Part shown: positions 47,430 through 60,079 of the stretch, piece by piece | Layout: every line of letters starts with the position of its first letter | Position numbering within the stretch: the first letter of the stretch is position 1 | NCBI GenBank assembly: GCA_030142905.1 | Contig: JASJOG010000010.1 | Span: forward strand, 2,245,501 to 2,309,500 | Source: Heliopora coerulea | Lineage: Eukaryota; Cnidaria; Anthozoa; Scleralcyonacea; Helioporidae | Direction: 5' to 3' | DNA: 64,000 bases | Made by a program: the position numbers and the translations under genes | The notes under the pieces: model-generated | What the model was told of the DNA's origin: nothing | The model's database searches: none | What the model saw: only the letters and a program-made list of their open reading frames with translations

Positions 47430-50400
47430 ATGGCTGACCAGGAAAATGCGTTACAGCAAGTCCAACCTGATATCTCCATAAAAGAATCAAGTGGGCCAAC
47501 ATTTATTGGCGATAATACATCGGTCAATGTCACCGTATATCATCATCATCCACCAGGTAATTTTCTTCTACTTTTTGTGGAATACAAAATGGAAAGTTCT
47601 TTCATGGAAGTGACACTAATGTCAGGCAACACAAACTGCGCTTCTAGGACTGCACCATAGATATGGCGTACAGATACCTAAAGATTGCAATGTATAATAG
47701 TTAATTCTTAATGTTTTTTCTTCATTGGTAAGAGACCAAATTGTGGATAACCCACACAAGTAATAATGTTTGAACGGATAATCTTTAAATTCTGCAAACC
47801 AACATTGATAGGCTTACATACTTTCATACCCGGAAGGTTGAGAAATTTAGTGGGCATTTATATGAAGGTGAACCAGCCCTCTTGGCTGCGCTAGATGTAA
47901 TAAGAGGGCTGAGTTTCACCTCGCTTATAAATGAGAATTTTCTGGCCCTTCTAGGAGGGCTCGATCTAGCGTGCATGCGTAATAGGAGGGCCGGCCCTTC
48001 TGAATGGTTTTACATGGAAAATATTCAGCTCTCCTTGGCGACATATCAGATAATCAATAGCGAGATCTCGCTTAGGAGGGTTGGCCCTCCTCTCATGTAA
48101 ACCAAAACAAATTTTACTAGAGATTTTCTAGGAATGCGAGAAATCGGCGTAAAGAGTCAGCCCTGTTAGGAGGGCTGGCTCGCTTCCATAAAAACGCCAG
48201 CTAAGAAATTTTACAGAAAGTATTCGGAATTTTTTGAATAATTAATATGTTGGATATTTTTTGAAATATTAATACCATAGATTCTAGGTCATATACCATG
48301 TATTTAGTTAAGGATTTTACTTAACTTTATTTCATACTATGTTTTGCAGGACTCTAGAGTTGATAACGGTTGTATTATGACTGATTAGCCTTCTAGCATA
48401 AATATTCGTATTAAGACACAGTACTAACCATTGTCCAATTATAAATATTGATATCTGAATACATGTAGCTAAGAAACAAACAAACTGAGTTTTAGCTAGC
48501 ATGTTGCAATGGCAACGGAGGTTGACAAAAATACTTTAAGTTGCTGTGGTACAAAAATTAACTTTTTCTTATTTGAATAAATCACTTTTAAAACGTTGGA
48601 GGATGGCGTTCAAAGCTCTTTCATATTGCATTTAGTGAGCTAGATTTTTAACTTTTTCCCAAAAAAATTAGCTGTTGGGAAATCTTGCTCATGTCCGACT
48701 TTATTTCACGAAATCACTTGAAACGTTAGATATTTGTATCATGAAATTAAGCAATACATTGTCAATTGAAAATACTATTACCAGAGTGCAGTGGCGCACC
48801 CAAGAAGGGCGTAGGGGACTTAAGTCCCTCCCTTAGCAGTCACAAAACGATTTCTATTTGTGTCCACGAAAAAAAATAATAATAACGTAAACCTAAAAGC
48901 AAACTACGTTGAAATGCTATGATTTCTGCGTCAACTTACTGGTGTGTGTTGTGTATAAAGACTGTCCACTCAAAATGCCGGAATTGGCTTTGTGAGACTC
49001 TAAAATATAAAATATTCATGGGGAAGCATGTGGCCAAAGCCCTTAGGTGAAAGCTGACTTGACATTCTAGTTCCTCCTTACAAAAATCCTTGGTGCGCCG
49101 TAGCCAGAGTGATGAATAAGTTCTCAATCTTTTGACGCCTATATTCAACAAAAAATATCTTTTTACCAATTAGTAATTATTTCTTGTTCCTGACTGTACA
49201 ACCATATTCTTATCTATACGCACGTGCCAAGTGCAAGTAAAAATCAAAATCATATTACTTTGCTGCAGTATGGGACGAAACGAATAATTCTGGCTGAAGG
49301 AAAGGGATGTCTTGAAGCTACAATGTTAACGTAGCTAGGGGTTTTTCTTTTGGTAATGTATACTTTCGAGAGGTACGTTTGTATCTAAAGTTTCATGAGA
49401 TCATGTTCAATAGCCTCCAAGTTCAACTTCATTTTTAATAAATCTCAATGTGGTGTGCGACCTTTGGACGTCGGATATCAAATAAGTCTAAATATTTCAA
49501 GAACAAAATGAGATATGGAAGAGCCTTGAAATAAATGGTTAGTCTTACTCTACATGCACACGCGAGTGTACACACAATGTTCCAAACACTTCACAAGAAA
49601 ACTATTGCATGAGGTGGTATAATATATCACAAGACCAGAGTCACTTTTGTACATTGAACGCATTGCAATAATTTCATTAATTTTCTAAAATTCATTCTAG
49701 GGGCACAAAACGATCAAGCATACGAGCAGCCTGTTCCGTATCAAGTAGCGAAAAGGATAGGTACAGGGAAGATTTCTCTTAAATATTTTGAACCATATCA
49801 TAAACATACTGTAGTTGGGTGTCAAAACAGCCAAGAACTCAGAGGGGGATTAGAGGCATGTCCACAGAAAATTTAATGCAATTCTGCCAATCGTTACTAA
49901 TCGGGAAAGTAGACTGAACTTGAAGTAAAATTTTAATTTAGAACCTATAGAAAGCTTCCCAAAATACTTTCTCTGTAGTAAATCTTGCAAATAAACGACG
50001 ACTTTCTCGCAATTTTTGTTTTTATATGTAAAGTATCACTCAGTAATTTCTACCAGTTATTCCCAGAAATATTCCGAATTTTGTGGCTTTTATTCAGCTT
50101 GTATTGAGCACATGACATCAAAAGCATCTAATTTGCCTATTATGAAAACCTGAATAGCATAGGATGAGATGAGATACTGACAAACCTAGAACACCATTTT
50201 TTTTTTTTCATTCCTAAGGTATTTTTAAACAAGATTAAGATTGGATAGACATTTTTTTTCCTTCTAAGGTACACTTAAAGTCCTTTCTGTCAGGATGGGT
50301 CTTCTATCGCTATGCTCTGGCTAAAATTTATTTTTCATTGGGCAAATTTTATCGCATGAAGTGGTTTTTTCTTTTGTCTCAAAGTTTCTCGATTGTAACT

Positions 50401-53400
50401 AATAAGAAATACATTCAATTTATGCAAAGAAATTTCTATTCGAGTGAAAAAACTCGCCTGATGGACAACATCTTCTACACCTAGCAATTTTATTCAGTAA
50501 AGGGAGACTTTGTGAAAGGATAAAGTGTTAAGAATATAAACACAAGCTTTCTGATAATGCAGAATCCCCAATGCTGTTGTGACCCGTATGTATTCATAGT
50601 ACTTCTTAAGGTGGGCTCACATTTAGTAAATGCACTTCAAAAAATCTAACATTTCATTCTTTCTTTTGTATAGGGTATTTCGATGGCAGAAATGCACCAA
50701 ATAATCCTGGTATAGAATATTTCCTAACGTTTTAATCAGTAGTCATGAGGGGCCTTCCTCTTTAGAGCAGTCTAACAGAAAGTTGCCTTCCCGAAGTATA
50801 AACCGAATAAAAATCTTCCATTTCTGTTGTTTAATCTGTATAGCCTTTGTAGATGGCGGAAATCCATGTAATAATCCAGGTAAAGGTATTTTTATAATAT
50901 TCTGATTCTTGGCTTGGTGGTATAGAAAAGCCGGAAATTAATCAAAATAAATATCAAGACTGCATAGTCACTTAACTCTTTTGAGGCGGGAAAAGAGTTG
51001 CCGCAGGGAAAGAGTTAGTGAATATTGCAGACGTATTTTACTGATTTCAATGAAATAAATGTACATTTCGCCAACCATCATCCTATGGACGGTAACTAGC
51101 TCAACCTTTCTTCGCCATTCAAATATTGGAGCAATATCATGAACGTTCCCCAAAAACCTTGACCAGCCGACAACTTCAAAAAATATAAGAGAAAGCAAAT
51201 TCCTAAAACCAAGGTCATCTTTCAACTTAAGATTTAAGTTAACAAAAGATGAAAACTGTGAAATGGTCTGAAGATGATTTTGCAATAAAATCGAAATATC
51301 ACCATTTCACAGTTTTCATCTTTTGTTAACTTAAATCTTAAGTTGAAAGATGACCTTGGTTTTCGGAATTTGCTTTCCCCAAAAACGTGAGGCCTTTTTG
51401 AGTGCCCAGAGTAGTGAGTAAGTTTCTTTATTATCAATAAATAACCTTCGGCAATAAGTTAACCTCTCTTCCTAGAGGCTCAGTAAGGTCCAACTTTATG
51501 ACTCCAGCGAAAACCAGAGGGAAACCGAAGTACTTGGAGAAAACCTGCAGGCCTTCGTCGAATTAAACTGGACAACACTCTACTCACAAGGGTCGTCCAA
51601 GCAGATATTGTTCGATGTTAAATTGTTTTCAGTGCTTGTCTACTGTACAACCAGAAATATCTCAGACTTGATGTAAAATGTGTTCTATAAGGAGTTATAA
51701 CAAACTATTGTAAAATTGTAACAATGCCGTTAATAGCATCAAGATGCGATGAGGTTGTGGCCAACAAGTTTGTTACACGTTTTGCAACGAGGGCAGCAGT
51801 TGCCAATACCAAATTGTTGAAAAACTCTTCGTTTCAGCAACTGCAGCAAGATTGCAAAACACCCGTTACAGACTGGTCACAACAAACTAGAGCAAGCTGT
51901 GAGAAGTAATTCCGATATCGGTTTGTTATGACACCTTGCTATACGAAGCTGCTGAAGTCGACAAAAAGCTGGAGCGATTTCGGTTTTGTAGGCATAGTTT
52001 ATGGTTACTGACTTTCTGCTTAATGGCGAGGAAAATATTTTCTTCACCTTTGCTTTTGAGTGGTCCTTTCAAGCCTTCGGTTCCTTTTCCCAATTCTTCC
52101 CATGGACGTTGCCCCTGAACCTGATCCTACCATCCAACACGCTTTTGATTTGAATCACCGCACAATTTCACGTCTCTTTATTTAAACCAATATCGTACAC
52201 CCACCATTTATATCAACAGTCGCCTATTAAAAAATTTAAAAAGGCGAACAATAATTATTTCTGTGTTATGATTTAACTATTTTTTTCTTTCTTTTTTTCG
52301 TTCGAACTTCGAAGATCGTAAATGTGGCCAGAATGTTATTATAGACCCGCCAGTTGATGAGGGTACTGCACGACGTAAGTAAAATGTTGTTCAGACTTTG
52401 AGGTTTTGCTGAAGACTTTAGTCAGACATAAGTATAGAAAATATCTGAAAAATTCCTGCAATGTAGAGCTAAAACCATTACTCGCCGACAATTTCAAAAA
52501 ATTAAAGGATAAAACAAACTTGAAAAATATTGCAAGACCCAAGATTTGAGTTAAGTATATGAGCAAACGTGATAACGCAATATTCAGATTTTATTGCAAA
52601 GTCACTGTCAAAATATTACTTGTCATGCCGATACTTTATTCTTGTATACTTAACTCAAATCTTGGATTTTACAAGATGATCTTTTCGGGAGTTCTTTTTA
52701 TCTTTACGTAAATCTAAATTGATAAAGGCAGTAACAGGACGCCATTGTGCGATTGCACCTCATTTTCCTTTTCTCTTAATTTTTTTCTGCGCCGTTTCAA
52801 TGTCTACATTAGCAAAAATGCCTAAGAATTGTTTTGTGAAATGATTGTTTTCAAAGCTAAGAGGCGGGCTTTCAATCGAAGGCTTGCGAGATTCTCAGCT
52901 AACGAATATTTAAAGAAGTAAAAACCAAGCCTTGTAACTTACAGAATGGCATTACTCGTAGTTATTAATCAATTTGAAATGCTTTCTTTTTAGAGAATAA
53001 AATTACTACTAACCCTCAAAGTCAATCGTTCATGGTGTTTGATTTAAATGAAAAAAAAGATGAGGAACAACGTTTTCTTGATAAAGTTGATGAAGCGATT
53101 GAAAACCTGCCCCATACTACTACTCCACTTTTAGAAGTCCTGGCTAAAAAGATTTGCCAAACACAAAGTGGATTTATAAGAAAAGAATGTGTCAAAAGGA
53201 TGGACAATGTACTACACTGGGTTACTGACACAGAACATTTTTCCGAAAATACATGGGGAATCTATGCAGCTGACAAGATTTTTCGCGATTTCCTAATCTC
53301 CAGTCTCGATCCAGAGAAAATCAAACAATGTGTAAGTGCCTATTCAGGCATTCTTACTGTAATGATCAAACACAGTGGACCGCCGAAGTTTAAACAAGAT

Positions 53401-56400
53401 TCATTGAAACAGTTGCTGAATGAGCTAAAGGAAGTGGTGAAACCTCCGCAATTTTGTCCATACTCCAGAACTCGTCGGGATATAGAAGCAGTAATAAAAG
53501 TGATGACCAATTCCGTTGACAATCCAAAAATGTTGCACAACGTGGGCGAGTGCATTTATAAGATCGAAATCACTAAAGATGGCAACCAGAAGAATGTGAT
53601 CAAACTTTTAAATAAGTATTTAAAACAAAAAGACTGGTATCAACACTTTCTGATCATTTCTTGGTTAAAAATGCAGGTAACTTAGACGTTGTATTGCATT
53701 TAAGACTGGTTGTTAGAAATATTTGGGAAAATGTTGTAGTTTGAATTCAAACTTATGAAGAAATCTTTTATATATTCCACGACGTTGTAAAATTATTGAG
53801 CTTTACATGATGGTAATGATTGAAAGTCAAAAACTCTTTCACATAACTCACATTGATAGTTTCATTGTTTAAAATTTTATCTGACCAACTGGCCGAGAAA
53901 TACTTTTCCACAATTCAAAGGAAACTTAAATACGTTTGCAAGGCTGTTTCTAAGTTTTTCGTAGTTTCTATAGGTTATTTTACCAGAGAAAAAGTAGAAA
54001 AACATTATTACGTTTACCAATGGAAACCCTTGTGGATGGTCGAAAGAACTCAAAATAACGATAGAAGCACTTGGAGATAAAGCTCGTCTTCTGGCTCAGT
54101 GTATTTTTCCCTTTGCCACTCTTCTTACTATAACTCGTTGGACGCAAAGAATATTTTGTCTGTTTCTTAAACAAACAACGGAACCTTGGTACAAAATTAT
54201 CTATAATGACATTTCCGTCGGCTTTTGACTAATTTCTTGACAGAAATATTGGTTTATTGCATGGTGCAAGGACCAACAAAAGGCTTGTGAAAATTCAGGT
54301 GCTAGTTGTATAATTTTGCAGATCATAGTGAAGCTCGAAACCATCACTTGACATACAACTTTTCTCATTTTTTATAAGGTTTTTAACAGAAAGAAAGAGA
54401 TATTTCTAAGGATCCTATTACAAGTAATTGCTTATTGGTCAAACAAATTGCGGAAACGGAATCAATCTTATCGATGGAAATTCACTCTGACAGTAGTCGA
54501 AAGCTTAACGAAAATAGCTACAGATGTTCCAGGTAACAATTATTGATCTTTGTCGATTCTCGGGATTATTGTCCAATCCCAGAGTCATTATTATCGCGTT
54601 GTGATTATCATGATGCTGGTACACATAACCCTGGTTTTTATTGACTATAACCGTCGGGGACGATCGCGAATGGGCTTTTTTATGAAGAAAACTGGTGCGT
54701 GAAAATTCCTAACCGAAGACATATCGAAAGTGAGGACAAACAGTTTCACAGGATTGATTTTTCGATCAAGTTTAAGAGATCGCTAATTCCACGAAAATTA
54801 ACTTCTAATAAATAATAATTTCGTTTCTATAAAGAACCCCAGGACAGTGTCACTGATAGGTGAATCAGACCTTTCCAGAAACGATATAATCAGGGTTTAT
54901 AGTAACTTTAACATCATGATGAGATCGCTGCATGATGGAAGATTGATTTTCGGATTAAATACGACCTTATACAACACTAAAAGAATTTTAACAAAAAACT
55001 AGATTCTTTTCCTATTAAGATTCTTTTTGATCGATTTCAGTGTCGGAAAGAATTGAATCACAATGAAAGGTTTACTATAAGACAATTATTTTAATTATGA
55101 TTGTTTAAAAAAAAACATCCATCCATGATGACAGGATGTAATATCACAATGAAATGATGGATGCTTCATGAAAAGTAAAGAGGACTCTACAAACACTCAA
55201 TTCCTATAAGCTTGTAACTGACATTAAAAGGTGGCGGCTACGTATTTAACCACGATCCTTTGCAAACTTTAATCAACTCTTATCATAGCTGAAGAATATT
55301 TAAATGCTTGTATGAATTTGAGTAGGCCATGCAGAGCTTCTTAACAAATTTAACTTTATGGAAACCCTATCTTCCTAAAGGACCATAACTCTAAGTTATT
55401 TACATCATTTTTATCCTATTGAATCCCCACCAATTCTTTCGATATCATTAACGAAACGTTATACTAATCCCACTTATTAAACAAGTCTATGTTTCGGCTG
55501 GATAATACCTTTACTACCTGCAAAGAATTACGGTTCCATGTTCAAGCCGCCATCAGCTTCAGGTACTACCAACTGAGGTTTGCTTTTTTCGAGGACTCTA
55601 CACAACAGTACTCATAACGCGACACAACACAGCACCTCTCAACAAAACATAGCACAACACACCCGGGCTACCTACAGTAGAACATAACATAACATAACGC
55701 AACACAACACAACACAACACAACACAACACAACGCAACGCAACGCTATACGACACAACACGACGTAACGAAAGACAACGTAAAATGCAATGCAACACGAC
55801 ACAACAAAACGCGATACGACGAGAATCAAGAGAACATGACGCAACTAAGCACAGCGCAACAAAACTCAATAAAACACAACATTACAAAACAAAACACACT
55901 AAACCCAGTGGCATCTTTCAAAGAAAAACAATTGGTGGGACTAAAGGCTTTTTTTTTTATAAAAGCAAATTTACCTGCGCAATTCCAAACGCAACAAAAT
56001 GATGATGCAAAAATGAAAGAAATTACAGATCACAAACCTACCGAGGATACCTGGCAAGACAAGACCTTTATTAATTAACCACCCTTTTCATAATTCTAAA
56101 ATCCTATTCAAGGTAAATGAGCACAGTTTGAAATAATTTCTCAGAATACATTTGCACTATACAGGCATGTGTACAACGCTGTTTCTTAAGGCTGGTTTCC
56201 ATATAATCGCCGGCGATCGCTGTTGATCGCTATATCGCCGAAACCATTCAACCAAACAATCGCTGTGGATCTCTGTCAATCACTAGCATTTGTTTCCATA
56301 TGATCGCTTGGTTTACTGCGCGTGAGCTCCCGCTTACATGTAATTAAGCAGATATCAGAATCAATTCAATGCGCATTCAAGAACACACTAGCACACGGCT

Positions 56401-59400
56401 TCAGTTGTATGTAGTAAAAGATGGAGAACAAAGATGAATTGTGGCTTAAGTGAGTTAGACCCCGTTCACACGATACCGGTACGAAACTGCACCGGTATCA
56501 AAATATCACGTTTCGAACCTGTTCACACGATTGCGGTTTCACATTACGGTTTCAAATCGTTACGGTTAGCATTACGGTGTCATGTTTTTTCATACCGGTA
56601 CCGTGTGAACGCAAGGCCTAACTGTAATAATTTCGTTACGGTTTCATTTCGTACCGGTATCGTGTGAACGGGGTCTTATTTGTTGCTTCTATGTTTATAA
56701 GGAAGACAGTTCGTCAAGAAAAACCGAAGGAAGGATCGCTTTTGGGTTCGGAGAATATTTAAAGGGAGAAAACGGCAAGGACTTTATCACACGCTCTTTG
56801 AAGAGCTTCGTGTGTTCGACAGAGAGTACTTTTTTCTTTCTTTTCTTCACAACAGACGCTACACGTTGCGACGGTAACAAAAAAGCTTTGGATGTTCGGA
56901 TACATTTCGATCGCTAGATCGCTGAACTTTGTTTCCATATGATCGCTGGCGATCACTGATGATCGCTCACTATCTCTCTCGGTAGCTGGGATACAACATT
57001 TTCTATCCTAGCTATCGTGGGCGATCGCGATCGTTTATGATCACCGGATCTTTGAAAAGTGTTTCCATATGATCGCCGTCGATCGCGCTGGATCGCTGGG
57101 GATTAATAGCGATTGTGAGCGATTATATGGAAACGGTCCATTAACCTATACCTTTCCGAGATTTAAGTGTATCAAAATTTACTGACTCTTAAAAGTAAAG
57201 TATTCGACAAAAACTTTGGGGTAAATGGGCCCTCCACGGCCCCGAACTTTATTTTCAATATCAAATAGTAATTTCTCCTCATTCGTTCACATACCAATCA
57301 GAGTTTCCCATTCGCACCAAGAAATCATTCTAGCGTCAGTAAACCAATAAGAGCATTCCAATCGCTCAAAGAACAAATTCTGACGTCGAGAAACGCCTGT
57401 GATGTCATAAGTGTGTTTGCATAACCTGATACAAACACGGTAACTGACCAATCATGGTAATAGGAAATTTATTTTATAAAGTGAAATACAAAGGTCCTCG
57501 TTCGAAAGATATAAATCCTTTAAATGAATATTCTTAATTGCCTGAGATTGATTATTCATGGCTGTTACTATATTTTTAACAGAGTTGTCAAAGATGTCAG
57601 TCGCTGGAGATAAAGAGAAAAACATTGACGGCCTGATCGATTTTTTTCAAATCCTGTGGGATCGAGGAATGTCAGACTGCCTTGATATTTTTTATCAGTA
57701 TGCCAAACCACTCGTTTACATTGACAACATGTACATTCGCCGACTGCTGCTAACTGGCATTTTTAAAGAGTTAGATGTTACTTCAGAAGAATTTGTTAAA
57801 GAAAGGCTCAAGAAAAGTCAGACAATGCAATATTTTACAATTTCGGAAACGCTTCACAATGGTAAAAATGCTTTGATTATGTCAGGGTGTTTTCAATCGT
57901 CACGGGTGGTTGCAAAGTGTTATAAATTTCAACGTGAACAGCTTATAATGAAGTATTCGTTTCGACGAAGAAAGGCAACAAATTTTGCAAACGAAGCATT
58001 CATGCTTTCGTACTTAAGGAAAAGAGAATGCCACTCAAATATCGTCCAACTTATTGCATATGATGAGCAGCTGTCATGTATGGTGTTGAAACGTGTATCC
58101 CAAGGTTGCCTTCTTAAATTCCTGAGAAATCGTCGAACGATGTATCTTTCTCCGAAGTTAATGGATCTGCTACACATGATTATCCAGATTGCTGATGCTC
58201 TAGTATTTTTGAAGAAGGAAAAGGTTTTTCATTTGGGAATAAGAGCCGAAAATGTTCTTCTGGATGAGAACTATCATGTTAAACTAACTGGTTTTCAAAG
58301 CTCTCGTAAATCGGAAGAGCCTGTGAATCTGGTGGAAGTTGAAAACCATCATATGAAATGGATGGATCCTGAAGGACTTTCCGGGAGGCCTGTTTCTCAT
58401 GCCACCGATATATGGTCCTTTGGAGTTTTAATGTATGAGATCCTAACGTATGGGTGTGTACCTTACAACAACCCGACAAGCAATCCCGATTACGATGATT
58501 TTGAACGGAAACCCATGACTTCCTCCCAAGCTAGACTTTTTGTAAGTGAAACATCCATTGCGATCTAATACGATGTTTTTAGTTTATTTGAATTTAAAAT
58601 TTGAGTAAGGATTCTGCATCGTTAATTTGTATGGAAATCCATTTTGTATTTTACTCATGAGTAGTAAAGTCGTAGGTAAAAAAGGTATCTAAACTAAATG
58701 AAAATAAATCTTTTAAGGATAAAATTCACTTATCCAGCATTTAAGGTCTTGTATTCGATTACAACAGGTTTTGCGAGGTGGGAGATTACCAAAGCATCCT
58801 TGCATTCCTGAAGAAATATTTCAGCTCATTTCAGAGAAATGCTGCAGAGACGGTCATCATGCGCGTGCCACAGTTACCGAACTAAAAGAGTTCCTTCAGA
58901 AGCAGTACTCAAACATTCAAGGTAAAGATTTCCTTCTTATCCTTTGTTATGTAACATCGAAGCCTCACAGGTTTAAAAATGGGTATTTACATTACCAAAG
59001 GCAAAAGTATTTTGTTCTTTGCAAAACAGCAGATACTGTCTTTCTTTAAAGAATAGGTTGGAGATGAAATACCCTGAAACAAAAGTGGATTCTTCTTCAC
59101 ATATTTTCATAAGCAAAAATTAAAAAAACCCTAAACCCTAACTATTTCAACCTATAAACTATGCACGTATAGTCCTTTAACCAGATTCAGTCACCCAATC
59201 TTTTAATGCACTGGACAATGAACCGGTTAAATTCCGTAATCGAATCCCTAATCATTTTTACCTACAAACCCTTATATCTTTTAATAGTTCAAAGTTTTTA
59301 AATTTTGCTACTGGATTTCATTCTTTATATGTTTGTTTATGTTTCTTGACCATGGCGGTGGCTTAAAGCCACTACAGGTTACAAGGTCAGTAAACATGCC

Positions 59401-59681
59401 CTCCGGTAGGGGAAACGACTAATTTATATGTTTTCCCCATCCCCTGCCAGCGAGTGCTTGCCGTTGGGTTTCCTCTACATTCATACAAAAATAAGCTTTA
59501 TATATATATATATACGTATATATAAAGAAATTTTTCTTAACGTACCACGATAAATATGGTTATTATCGCTGGTATTACGATTTTATATATATAAAATAGA
59601 GTAAAAAACAAATACCGAAAAACAATGACATCTTAAAAACCCAAGATTTAAGTTGGTAACAAGACGATAAATGATTGCGAT

Positions 59682-59731
<50 letters not shown>

Positions 59732-60040
59732 GTTCAATCTGCAGACGTACGTTTCGCTGTACTACAGCTCATCAGTGCAGCTTGGAACGAACTTCGATTG
59801 ATAAGGGACCAGATTGCTCAAACCGCTACCCGAGCGGTGAGCATTGCTTAACGCTATTGGTTATCGTTATATATCGTTAGAGTGCTCAACAACATCGAAA
59901 TTTGGGAGCGTATATATGTTCAATCTGCAGACGTACGTTTCGCTGTACTACAACTCATCAGTGCAGCTCGGAAAGAACTTGGATTGATAAGGGACCAGAG
60001 TGCTCAAACCGCTACCCGAGCGGCGGGCATTGCTTAACGC

Positions 60041-60079
<39 letters not shown>

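Larger units (their letters stand above)
54533..57582 (+). other. Large pseudokinase intron before the kinase-like exon
   Basis: A 3 kb intron holding an (AACAC)n-type simple repeat (55600-55890), a TTAA-type MITE (56190-57140) and, nested in it, a Harbinger-like MITE (56458-56675). The other sequence is unremarkable. Confidence 0.7.
59692..60079 (-). mobile_element. Retrozyme-like tandem repeat with two hammerhead ribozymes, flanked by (TA)n
   Basis: A unit of 186 nt (starting GTTCAATCTGCAGACGTACG on the + strand, at 59732) is repeated at 59918, the second copy running to about 60045. The copies share most positions. Both carry a - strand hammerhead ribozyme. AT dinucleotide runs at 59692-59727 and 60044-60079 flank the array. 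It is antisense in an intron of the pseudokinase gene. Confidence 0.85.

Noticed and set aside
54000..54110. Extra pseudokinase exon encoding FTNGNPCGWSKEL...IEALGDKARLLAQ
   Set aside because: It faintly resembles the mini-exon motif, but no donor gives the phase needed to join exon 54379-54532, and exons 6 and 7 join in phase without it.
55672..56078. Frames on both strands in the ACAAC repeat
   Set aside because: Their composition is dictated by the simple repeat; both strands are open for the same reason.
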